From Chiridota heheva (lineage: Eukaryota; Echinodermata; Holothuroidea; Apodida; Chiridotidae): 64,000 nt of DNA. The stretch spans positions 28,501 through 92,500 of the forward strand of contig JAIGNY010000069.1 in NCBI GenBank assembly GCA_020152595.1. Direction: 5' to 3'. A model generated the notes under the pieces. The model ran no database searches. It was not told the DNA's origin and worked only from the letters and a program-made list of their open reading frames with translations. Position 1 is the first letter of the stretch; the number at the start of each line of letters is the position of its first letter. The position numbers and the translations under genes are program-made. Shown piece by piece: positions 23,816 through 36,200 of this stretch.

Positions 23816-26160
23816 GTGCCAAGACTTAAATTACTGGGAAGCGAGTCCACTTTATTGTCTTCAATTTTTTATGATTTCATTCAAATAACATTTTTATTTA
23901 CCCAGTGGGTCAATTGGTTAGTTTTAGTCATTTTGCTAATCAGGCTGTTAATAATTCAGCTTTGATTGTTTTCACCGAAAAGCTTATATTAGCAGTAAAC
24001 TTATATCTGCTAAGACAGAGAATAGGGCTAGGGAAAAATCTACTTATAAAAACAAATTGCTTTGTAAAAGCTCTGTACCTAAATAACGTCCAAGTTGGCA
24101 CAGCTTCCAGATTGGTTTGTTGAATTTTTGGCACCATGACATGGATAGTCAAAATGTGCCCAAGAGATTAAATTATGTTAAAAAATAAACACAGGTTGGA
24201 AAAGTCAAACAGAGTGCAGTAGGTAGATATAGGATGAAGATGATTAGTGTAAAATAAATTAGATATATTTATAGTAGCAGGTACGGCATAGGAAGAAGAT
24301 TATTTTTTCTGGGGTATTTTGCGGAAAGCTCTGCAATGGAATTGAGGGGGGCTCTGGGGTGGGCGAAAAGTGGGTGGTCAATTCTAGGGATGCCCACATG
24401 GCTGGATATCCAGAAGAAAAGGATGCATTTCCTACAAAGAGTGTGGGGCGGGGAGAGGGGAAGAAGGAGTTTACTGAGGATGAGATGGGTGTTGAGGTTT
24501 TCTCATTTTAGGTTGTGTAAACAGTTTCCAGGAAAACTCCTTGGTCTCCGCCCCTACACCTTTGGCATAATCATGTTAAGCCTCCTGTTTTCAAAATGTT
24601 TGCTTTTGTTGCCAGAAATGATAAAATAAATAGGTGAGATGTGTGATTGAATTAGTCCAAATTAGACCACATTTGGAATTAATTTGTTTTGTCTGATGGC
24701 AAGTACACTGTAATTCACTCTGCTTGCCTTGACATAATCTGGGTGTTGGTTTATCAATTTTACCAAATATATTTCCAAGCTATGCAATCACCTATGCAAT
24801 TCTGATGTTCATATGACTGAACTTTGACAATTAGTTAAACATACTTATTGGCTGCTGTGAAATAAATTAATGATTTATCTGTTTTTTAAGTGTCATATAC
24901 ATTGAATATCTATTTATACAAACTCAAGTGTATTATTTTTGTTTAGAAGAGGTTGAAAATAGTCAACGTTTGTTTAAAACAAATCCTTTGAAATTATAGT
25001 ACCCAACATCGGAATGACAAAAACTGGTCTACAAATCATGGAGGTAATCTTATGATATGAAATACTGTACTGTGGTCTCTTTCAGGGCTTGTAGTGGTTA
25101 AAGGTTTTATCTTAGATTTATCAGAAATTGTTTAGCAACACAGTGTACATCCAACAACTTTTTAACTTTGAAATGTTCTGTTTAAAACAAATACAGCATG
25201 TCTTTATTCATGTAAATATTTTTGTGTTTGTATTTAATATTTCGAATATGGGTTGATATTTGTATTAGAATATAGAATAGTTTTTCATAAAATAAAACAA
25301 ATCTTCAGCAAGGAACTTCTAAATACAATATCGACAATTGGCAGGTAATCCTTGACAATTGGCAGGTAATTCTTGACAATTGGCAGGTAATTCTTGGTGT
25401 TTTCAAGTGTCAGAAGATGAAGTTTCCAGTAAACAGGCCTTTTTCAAAATCAGTTACAATCCGGCAAAATCTCCATGGCAAAAGTATGTATTGAAACAAT
25501 GTACACAAGCTCAAATAAGTTTTGGTATGACTCGGAAATTGATTTCAAATTTCGTATTGTATCAAACTGTAATGCTCATTTACCTTCTTTGGGTATATTT
25601 TAAACTGTGCAATCAGGAGGGTAAAACAAAACTTTTCAGAGAAATCACTTTTATAGCATTACACAATGACAACTTTGATTAAATTCTCAACATCACTTAC
25701 TGTCAGCTTGGCAATGCCTCTCTTATTCATTAGATTGGTGTATGATCTATGCTAGTAAATATGAAGTTATTTCCCGATTGTTTTATTTACAAACATCACT
25801 TGCATGTTTGATTGAAATCATTCGTGCGACTTACTTACTAAAGGTAAAGCAAACTATTAATACAATACTTATTAAATCAAATTTAAATATGTGTTTCTTA
25901 AAAAAAGAGAATTTCAGAACCCATATGTGATCTACAGAGATTTGTTCATATTATATTAGTGTTCCCCTTTGCCAATACCATGAATGGAAACTTTAGTGCA
26001 ATATTTGGCTTTCTTTAGTGATGCAAATATATTTGAAGAAGAAAATATTTTCTTAATCCCGTGTTTTCTCTTTTAATTGACTTTAAGTTAGACCAAAAAG
26101 TGATTTAACAAAAAATAACATTTTGTATTTTATATTCCATATGTTTGTGTGCCATATTCA
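23816..26160. other. Non-coding spacer with one short tandem repeat
   Basis: AT-rich stretch. At 25332-25397 there are three copies of the 21-bp unit GACAATTGGCAGGTAATTCT(T). The GC-richer patch at 24336-24560 has a 97-codon open frame (24336-24629) with no recognised family. No RNA gene is seen. Confidence 0.4.
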
Positions 26161-26634
26161 TCATAATAATAATGCTTGCATAATAATAATGCTTGCATAA
26201 TAGTAATGCTTGCATAATAGTAATGCTTGCATAATATAATGCTTGCATAATAATGCTGGCATAATAGTAATGCTGGCATAATAGTAATGCTTGCATAATA
26301 ATGCTTGCATAATAATGCTTGCATAATAGTAATGCTTGCATAATAGTAATGCTTGCATAATAGTAATGCTTGCATAATAGTAATGCTTGCATAATAGTAA
26401 TGCTTGCATAATAGTAATGCTTGCATAATAGTAATGCTTGCATACTAGTAATGCTTGCATACTACTAATGCTTGCATACTAGTAATGCTTGCATACTAGT
26501 AATGCTTGCATAATAGTAATGCTTGCATAATAATGCTTGCATAATAATGCTTGCATAATAATGCTTGCATAATAATGCTTGCATAATAATGCTTGCATAA
26601 TAATGCTTGCCTAATAATGCTTGCCTAATAAAAG
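26161..26634 (+). repeat. 17-bp/14-bp minisatellite
   Basis: About 30 copies of GCTTGCATAATAGTAAT (17 bp), and in the flanks the shorter form GCTTGCATAATAAT (14 bp). A local variant block has GCTTGCATACTAGTAAT. The minus strand is stop-free in three frames, giving spurious open frames of about 100 codons. Confidence 0.93.
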
Positions 26635-27105
26635 CACAATTAGGTTTAGAAAAAACATACAAAATTGTGTGAAGGGGAAACACTATTTCTATTTATAGCA
26701 AACAAACAATTTCAATGATAACAATTTCTTTTTCAATTAACTTAAACAAAGTGACAACTAGAATGGTAAATAGCGTCATGGTTCGCATGTCAATGCAAAT
26801 TGACACCAATTTTATATGACCCGCCCAATTATGACAAAAACCAAACGTTTTGAGGTTCCGAACACAATATGGATTTTAAGTTTGACATATTGTATAATAA
26901 ATGTTATTGCACAATGGGCTCAAAATAACAGTGACAACCAATTAACTCACAGTACTTACAAGAATGGATTTTCACAAGTAATAAAATTCAACCATTTTTA
27001 TCCCATTAATATGTATACACTAGCTATTAATTAACATAACTATACCAAATTTGAAACAAATCAGTCATGCGGTTGTTAAAATATAAGCATTTTAAGGTTT
27101 TACCA
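26635..27105. other. Non-coding spacer
   Basis: AT-rich; no features recognised. Confidence 0.3.
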
Positions 27106-29312
27106 TTAACCCTTACTCTACCAAGCGGCAATAATATAGCCGTTTCAAAACTACCATTTTCTAAACATAAAATCGGGAACCTTACCAGAATCCTATAGGG
27201 GTGCAAATAGTTTTCATTGCAAAGATCTCGAAAAGATCTTTTATAAAATTGGTATTTTTGTGGGGGGGTCTAAACTAACTTTTTTTCAGTAAATTTTGTT
27301 CAAACAATGTCCTTTTTGTTTAAAATAAAAAATGCATATTTTTGAAAAATTTACAAAAATTGTTCAGAAAATAAATTTAGATATTTTCTTTTATATATAA
27401 TATGTAGAGAAGTCATATTGTCTAAATCTAATCACATTTTGCTCATAGCTGGCCATAATTTTGAAATTATTTGTAAAATATGAAAAATTTGGTTATTTCT
27501 AGTAATTTTTTGACCCTTTTTCTTAAAAAATTGTGTGATCCACCCCTATATCGTAATGAAAAGTTTTAAACACCATTCTGTAGCGAGAACAATGTGCTTT
27601 CACATGGATTGCTGCAAAAAAAGACATACTCCCTCGATAGTTGCTAAAACGTTTTATAGTTACGTCACTCGAGCTATTTTTAGATGTTTTGACATTTACA
27701 TTGAGACGACAGCAAAATGTGTATCCCGAATCTTGTTTGAAAGTGACACTGAGGATTAGGAAATGTCAGAAGGCTTATCCCCAGTGATGGAGATCTTTTA
27801 GTACCTGGACCCAACCCAGAAGAGGCCTAAAGATTATCAGAACCAGGTGAAATGATTTTTTTCAAATTTCTAAAATCGCGAGTGCATTTTTTAAACTTTA
27901 TGCTTACTAACATTACTCGTTAGGCTTAACGTTATGGATAGCTAACGTTAGTTCCAATCCGTTCAAAATTAAACCAAAACAGTGTAATTTAGCTAGGATT
28001 ATTTACTTGTAATGATTATAAACAAGTAAATGGGTCACTAAAATCCAACATGGTCAACATGAATTGTCTTTATTATGGTAATTTTGAATAAAACTTTACA
28101 GATCAATCTCTGATTTGTGGTGCAACAGTGCCCATATACCTATTTCGCAAATTCTCGATTCCATGTTGTGAAATTGTGGTGCAGTGGAGTAGGATTACAA
28201 TTTTAAGGGAAAAGGGTCCCATGTTGCTGGAAAGAGAGACATGTTGGGGCAAGATACCAATGGTGGGGGCCAAGCCGTCCCATGTAGGGGGAAGTTATTT
28301 TCTTTAAAGCAATTTGGATCCTGGAAGAGGGGCATATTTTTTATTATTTTTTTGAGGGGGGGATGGCATTTCCCCTAGTTCCCCCTACCAATATAAATAA
28401 GCCAGAACCCCCAACCCACCCCCAACCCCTGTATTTCCTTGGAAACAGTTGAAATTGTATTTCTTTGAAAGATTTTCCTGTATTTGGACAAATTTATTGA
28501 CATTTCATATGCGGTACCAACTGTCACTGAAGGATTCTAAGTTTGGCAACATCAACATGATTACTGATGCTTTAAACCATTTTTGAGTACCTTTTCACCA
28601 AGAATTCCTACAGGAATCAACAAAAGTAAATTTCTACAAGACTTTCAGTATATCCTGAATAAATATAAGTATTTTCAATACTTCCAATGGCTAAAATTGG
28701 CTCATAAACTGACAATTTCAAGCCTGTGCATAATAAATTAGGTAAATCAGCTAATTTGCATATCATTTGCATAACATTTTTATTGAAATTTGGGTGTAAA
28801 CATTTCCTTTTTATATAAAATTACTTTTGTGCATCATAGAAAGAAACAATGCATGTTTATAGGAAAGTATGGTGCCAAATCCTATCAGAAAGATCATTGG
28901 CAAAATCAGAGGTCAATTTTTAGGCCAAAAAAGGTCAAACAAATTAAAATTGACGAATATTTTTTTTTCTTGCTCCCAAAAAATCAACAGTACTAACAAA
29001 TGAAAGGTCGTTCTTTCAACAATTCATAAAATCTATCAATAATTATTTTCTAATCAGCCACAAGAAAGCAGAATATCACAAAGATAGCAGTTTTAGGACA
29101 TCTAATAATCTCAATTAATGACCTCATTTGCATAAATTTGCATAATTCACCAGAAAATTATGCAAATCAATGTAAAGTTCAGTCTTAGCTTTCATATAAC
29201 ATAAAGTTATTACAGTAGAAAATGAAAATAAATTTGTGAAAAAGCCCCCTTTCCAAAAAGTTCCCTAAGATAACACTTGTAATCTCAAATGCTCTGGCAG
29301 AGTAAGGGTTAA
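27106..29312. mobile_element. piggyBac-type element, non-autonomous or decayed
   Basis: The left end reads TTAACCCTTACTCTACCA and the right end reads, inverted, TTAACCCTTACTCTGCCA. Both ends are flanked by TTAA, which is the target-site duplication specific to the piggyBac superfamily, and the TIRs start with CCC as in that family. The 2.2 kb interior has no long transposase frame. A small frame at 27535-27759 ends in an acidic ESDTED that might be a remnant of the acidic N-terminus common in these transposases. No catalytic Asp motif could be found. Confidence 0.75.
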
Positions 29313-30227
29313 TCAACGAATATATCTTGCACATCAATATGTTGCTTCATGTGGAAGAGGATGCAATAGCAGTCGCAATGTAGTTACTTTAGTGATTTTG
29401 AGATTTAATGAGTCTGAAAATTAATTGTAATTTGGGCCCTTATAAAGGTGCAACATTTTTTTAATTCACATCGCGTAGTGACCATTATTAGCAAGAAGAC
29501 TAAAACTGTAGATTTTGTAATGCTAACAACTGTAAAGTTAAAATTTAGGGGCCTCTGAGGAAGAAATCTGGCAAAGATGACTAGGGCATACATACCACCC
29601 CTCAACAGGTGCAGTAAACGAAATAAACCAGCCAACAGCCATAAAAGTTCATGAAAATGATAGCCTTAGGACTGTCTCTGCAAACTTCTTGATGAGTGTA
29701 TACAACTTGTCATATAAGACATGACATATATTTCCTAAAAGGTCTAACAAGCCAATTTTTATCGGCATAAAGTAGAAAAAATGTTTATGTGGACAAAGAA
29801 TTGTTTGCTCTGTTTATATCCCAACAACCAGTAAGAGGAAATTCTCATCACTTTCAATGACTGAATTGTGAATTTTGTTTTTATAGACTTGCAATATAAG
29901 ATTTAGATCTTTCTAATGAAACATCCCAAACTTGAGCTACATTGAACAAAACTCACAACTTTTACGAGGCATAACTAAATACACTGTTTTAAAATTAAAA
30001 GACTGATTTACTCAGAAATTAACACTCTTATAAAGTGATGGACAAAATTTAGCACTTTTAAATGGAACTGACCTTAAAGAAAATAAAGGTTTTGTATAAA
30101 GAATGTACATGTTATGTAATAATATTAGTTATATAAAATATTGCCAGTTAGCATAGAGATCTGATTGCATAAATATGTAGCAATTATAAAGAAGAGTAGT
30201 GACCATAAGTAAATCCAGGACACTCAC
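29313..30227. other. 3' flank or last intron of the hydroxylase gene
   Basis: AT-rich, without a convincing exon on the minus strand. Acceptor-like CAG sites exist near 29560-29665, but each gives an immediate stop or an unconvincing frame when joined to the exon ending at 30228. No AATAAA on the minus strand was seen close to 30228. Confidence 0.35.
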
Positions 30228-33200
30228 CACCTCTGGAGAATGAATTTCTGTCCAGCCCTGACCTCAGCCGCTCGGTGCAAGCTCAGAGGTTCACAGTTCC
30301 CTCTCTTGTCCATATTGTTCCAGAAGATTGCCATACCTCTCTTTGGCTTCACAGTGATTCCCAGATCTGGCGATGAATAACAAGAGATGTTTGTTACATC
30401 AGCTAATGGCACAAGTCTTTCGCTTCAAACAAACAGAAGCAACAGATCAAGATTTAAGGACACAAAGAGAAGGTTCAAGTATCCAATGTATTCAACTTAA
30501 AAAGCGTGTAAATATGTGCCTTAGGCATTATAATAATTCTGACAAATCTATTGCATTACTTTATACAAAACATTATAAGGTTTGAGTACAACAATCGTTA
30601 AGCGTTTTGTCAAGATTCCTAATTATGGTGAATCTACATCTTTTGAAAGTTTGTTTTGTAAAACTTTTGATGAAATAGTTACAAAGTTTGTAAGTTTGTT
30701 CTAAAACTAAACCCATTGATGACTAAGAATCTCTTTTCTAGTAAAATGTTTATTAAAGGTATCTTTGCAATTTTTATCATTTCCAACAAACATGTAATCT
30801 AGCTATATGTTGCCTCCAAATAGATAAGATAAAATTAAAACATGTAATTTTGCTACATTTGGCATCAATCACAGGTCACTCCTTTTATTTGCATAAGTCA
30901 TCAAAACAAATCAAGTGTGAAGTTTATTATCTATTTATGTAGCACCGCACTATGAAGAAAAGCAAAATAGTTTCTGAATCATTAGGCCCATAGGGCTGGT
31001 ACTTATCCCTTGTTTCCATGACTCAAGCACATGACCCCCCCTGAATGGAACGACAGTCCATCGCAGGTTTACTCAATCAACGCTGGTACTCATTTCACAG
31101 CTGAGTAAACTAAAGCAAGTAAAGTGTCTTGCTTAAGGACACAATGCAGCGCTTGCAGCAGGAATCTAACCCAGTACCTTTCATATACAAGCATGACTCC
31201 TTAACCACAGAGCCACTGCAATGCCATAGCAGAAGAAGCTGTACATTAATTGTTGTATTGATTTCTCTCTCAATGCCTCCTATGACTGTAGCCTGCTGCA
31301 TGGACCTTGCTGCCATGCAGATACTGGGGTTGTCACCCTAAGTTTAACTTCATACATGGAAAATGTGTTCAATGTGCAAACAGCTGATGATAAGATACAA
31401 GTTTATGGAATCATTTTTAAGTCTATGCATACTACTTTACTTTTAGGCATGAAGTGAACATTAATTCATAAATAGAAACTGCAAGTAACTTAAATTCATT
31501 TTATTCAGTAAGTATCGTCTCTAGACTTCCATATTTGAAATCAAATTGGTTTTTGCTCTTTAGTTTGTAACGGAAGCACAAAATTAAACATAAGTACCGA
31601 ATACAAACAGTATGTGTGCTTAATTTTCCTAAAAACCTATATTCTAAATGTTGAAAATATCTAACGTTTGTTTTAAATCTTCACGTTAAATTACAGCATT
31701 GCAAGCTAGTTAAACCCATCTGTCCAATTATGCCCATAAGGCTTATCTCTGGTTTCCATGGTACAACCACATGAGAGCACATTACTCCCCCTAGACAGCC
31801 AGGAAGCCAGTCCATCACAGGTTAACTCCCCAGCAGTATTGGTACTCATCTTACAGCTGAGTGAACTGAAGCAAGTAAAGTGTCTTGCTCAAGGACACAA
31901 TGCAGCGCTTTGCAGCAGGAATCTAACCCAGTACCTTTCATATACAAATATGACTCCTTAACCACAGAGCCACTGCACTGCCAAAGCAGAAGAAGCTGTA
32001 CATTAATTGTTGTATTGATTTCTCTCTCAATGCCTCCTATGACTGTAGCCTGCTGCATGGACCTTGCTGCCATGCAGATACTGGGGTTGTCACCCTAAGT
32101 TTAACTTCATACATGGAAAATGTGTTCAATGTGCAAACAGCTGATGATAACATTACAGTTTAGGGAATCATTTTTAACTCCATGCATACTACTTTACTTT
32201 CAGGTATGAAGTGAACAATAATTCATGAATAGAAACTGCAAGTAAATTAAATTTATTTTATTCAGTAAGTATCGTCTCTAGACTTCCATATTTGTAAATC
32301 AAATTGGTTTTTGCTCTTTAGTTTGTAACGGAAGCACAAAATTAAACATAAGTACCGAATACAAACAGTATGTGTGCCTTATTTTCCTAAAAACCTATAT
32401 TCTAAATGTTGAAAATATCTAACGTTTGTTTTAAATCTTCATGTTAAATTACAGCATTGCAAGCAAGTTAAACCCATCTGTCCAATTATGCCCATAAGGC
32501 TTATCTCTGTTTTCCATGGCACAAGCACATGAGAGCACATTACTCCCCCTAGACAGCCGGGAAGCCAGTCCATCACAGGTTAACTCCCCAGCAGTATTGG
32601 TACTCATCTTACAGCTGAGTGAACTGAAGCAAGTAAAGTGTCTTGCTGAAGGACACAATGCAGCACTCGTGATGGGAGTCAAGCCGGTTCCTGTCGCATA
32701 CCAGCATGACTCTTTAATCACTTAGTCACTGCAACTCTATCTGAAGCTCGTTTTAGGTGTACAAAGTAAATTACGGCAACACGACCTAACACCCCTATTA
32801 ATCATTGCCATCCTGGATCAAGGAGTTTGTACAAACCAACAAATTCTGTTTCTCCACCCTCCTGGACATCTTGTAAATACACCAAGATGGTGGCTACACG
32901 GTCCCTCAGCTCTGCTGAATCAAGAATACAATCTGTGTGAGACTTGTAACCTGTGAGAAAAAAGTTGAGAATTAATTTAAATCCCAGCAAGCATTGATGC
33001 TCAAACCACCAGGCTACTCCACTACCTAACCTGTGAGAATAGGGATAAAATGGCACCAGCTGCAAAATTTAAAGGTTTATCATTACCATTATACATTACT
33101 GATGATTTGCTATTTTTACTAGACTCTTCAAAAATGTCCTATTCCAGCAGAAAAAACTTAGAACCAATTCTAGTCAGCACCTTAGAATAAATCTATTTGG

Positions 33201-36200
33201 TTTGATGCCAATGATTGATTAATTGATCATTTACAGAATAAGAAATCTTTCTGAAACTTAATACAAAATAAACATTTCTGAGCATTAACTGTAAAGAATA
33301 ATATATCACAAGCAAAATTCTAAGCTGATACAGCAAAATAAAAGTGTTACTTCTTTTTTAATGCTATGCTTTGAGCTTAAACTAAATCCTGTACTATCAT
33401 CAATTAAAAGACTGCTTTAATTCAATTTCCTGAAAATATGCACAAAGGACAATTTTTCTTCACATCCTTCACCTTCTATCAGATGATACAAAAATATTAT
33501 ATCAAGTGGTTATCTTTGTATCCGTCCTCATGCATCACTCCCGACAAAGAGAACATGAACCTTCCCATGAAAACCATATGTATGTATGTCCAACTTTAGG
33601 AAATTTTTGGACAGGTAGAGTCATCATTAGCTAATTGAATTAAAATCCACTAATAAATATGAAGAAAGCAAAATATTTCACCAAAATCAGTCACAAATTG
33701 GCAATTTTACAGGTTTTTGTGCAAATATGGGCAAACATGCACACCTTTGTGCTACTATTGTGATGTATGAACAGGATATAAAACCATTGCTGTTTAACAC
33801 TCTGCCATTTTCGCTTTGAAAATGGGAAGACAATTCTAATGAAAAGAATTTGATCTTTACCACACCCCCAACCAACCTCAAGCTTTTAAACATTTTCAAG
33901 GTCTGAAATTAAGGGAAGAAATATAAAGAAAAACAAAAGCATTTTGAAGTGTTTTCCTTTTCATACATCACATTATTTGAATATATTAAGAAAATTTCAG
34001 TTGGATAACTTATAACTTGAAAACGACACATACTATTTTGATAAATCTAAGACTACCAAACTCAGAATCATATGCTCTTTTTGGTACATGGACCAGAAAA
34101 CTTTTGTACCTGTCCAGAGACCTTTGAAGGAATAGTTCTGTGGTCAGTTACTGTATGTGCATTTCATGATAGACAATTAAAGAAATACAATAGTGAAGAA
34201 AACTAACTACTATTTTGATATCATGTTTCTGTTAAGAAGTTCAAAAGATTATTCACACGTGTTTAAAAGTGACTAGTGTAGTCAGACTAATTGAGTAGTT
34301 TTAACAAGTCATGTAAACCCTAATCGAGATCCAAATAACTAATCATTCAATTGAGTAGTTTGAAGAAGTCATGTAAACCTAAGATCCAAGTAGACTAATC
34401 ATTCAATTAAGTAGTTTTAACAAGTCATGTAAACCCTAATCAAGATCTAAGTGGACTAATCATTCAATTGAGTTGTTTGAAAAAGTCATGTAAACCCTAA
34501 TCAAGATCCAAGTGGACTAATCATTCAATTAAGTAGTTTGAACAAGTCATGTAAACCCTAATCAAGATCCAAGTGGACTAATCATTCAATTGAGTTGTTT
34601 GAAAAAGTCATAAAAACCCTAATCAAGATCCAAGTGGACTAATCATTCAATTAAGTAGTTTGAACAAGTCATGCAAACCCTTATCAAGATCCAATAACTA
34701 ATCATTCAATTGAGTAGTTTGAAGAAGTCATGTAAACCTAAGATCCAAGTAGACTAGTCATTCAATTAAGTATTTTTAACAAGTCATGTAAACCCTAATC
34801 AAGATCTAAGTGGACTAATCATTCAATTGAGTTGTTTGAAAAAGTCATGTAAACCCTAATCAAGATCCAAGTGGACTAATCATTCAATTAAGTAGTTTGA
34901 ACAAGTCATGTAAACCCTTATTAAGATCCAAGTGGACTAATCATTCAATTGAGTAGTTTGAACAAGTCATGTAAACCCTTATCAAGATCCAAGTGGACTA
35001 ATCATTTAATTGAGTTGTTTGAAAAAGTCATGTAAACCCTAATCAAGATCCAAGTGGACTAATCATTCAATTAAGTAGTTTGAACAAGTCATGTAAACCC
35101 TTATCAAGATCCAATAACTAATCAATCAATTGAGTAATTTGAACAAGTCAAAACCCTAATCAAGGTCCAAGTGGACTAATCATTCAATTGAGTAGTTTGA
35201 ACAAGTCATGTAAACCCTAATCAAGATCCAAGTGGACTAATCATTCAATTGAGTTGTTTGAAGAAGTCATGTAAACCTAAGATCCAAGTAGACTAATCAT
35301 TCAATTAAGTAGTTTTAACAAGTCATGTAAACCCTAATCAAGATCTAAGTGGACTAATCATTCAATTGAGTTGTTTGAAAAAGTCATGTAAACCCTAATC
35401 AAGATCCAAGTGGACTAATCATTCAATTAAGTAGTTTGAACAAGTCATGTAAACCCTTATTAAGATCCAAGTGGACTAATCATTCAATTGAGTACTTTGA
35501 ACAAGTCATGTAAACCCTTATCAAGATCCAAGTGGACTAATCATTCAATTGAGTTGTTTGAAAAAGTCATAAAAACCCTAATCAAGATCCAAGTGGACTA
35601 ATCATTCAATTAAGTAGTTTGAACAAGTCATGCAAACCCTTATCAAGATCAATAACTAATCATTCAATTGAGTAGTTTGAAGAAGTCATGTAAACCTAAG
35701 ATCCAAGTAGACTAGTCATTCAATTAAGTATTTTTAACAAGTCATGTAAACCCTAATCAAGATCTAAGTGGACTAATCATTCAATTGAGTTGTTTGAAAA
35801 AGTCATGTAAACCCTAATCAAGATCCAAGTGGACTAATCATTCAATTAAGTAGTTTGAACAAGTCATGTAAACCCTTATTAAGATCCAAGTGGACTAATC
35901 ATTCAATTGAGTAGTTTGAACAAGTCATGTAAACCCTTATCAAGATCCAAGTGGACTAATCATTTAATTGAGTTGTTTGAAAAAGTCATGTAAACCCTAA
36001 TCAAGATCCAAGTGGACTAATCATTCAATTAAGTAGTTTGAACAAGTCATGTAAACCCTTATCAAGATCCAATAACTAATCAATCAATTGAGTAATTTGA
36101 ACAAGTCAAAACCTAATCAAGGTCCAAGTGGACTAATCATTCAATTGAGTAGTTTGAACAAGTCATGTAAACCCTAATCAAGATCCAAGTGGACTAATTA

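Noticed and set aside
24336-24629. 97-codon open frame in a GC-richer patch
   Set aside because: No splice signals, no recognised family and biased composition; kept only as a note in the spacer.
29405-29635. Possible sixth exon of the hydroxylase gene
   Set aside because: Acceptor-like sites here, joined to the exon ending at 30228, give an immediate stop or sequence unlike P4H C-termini.
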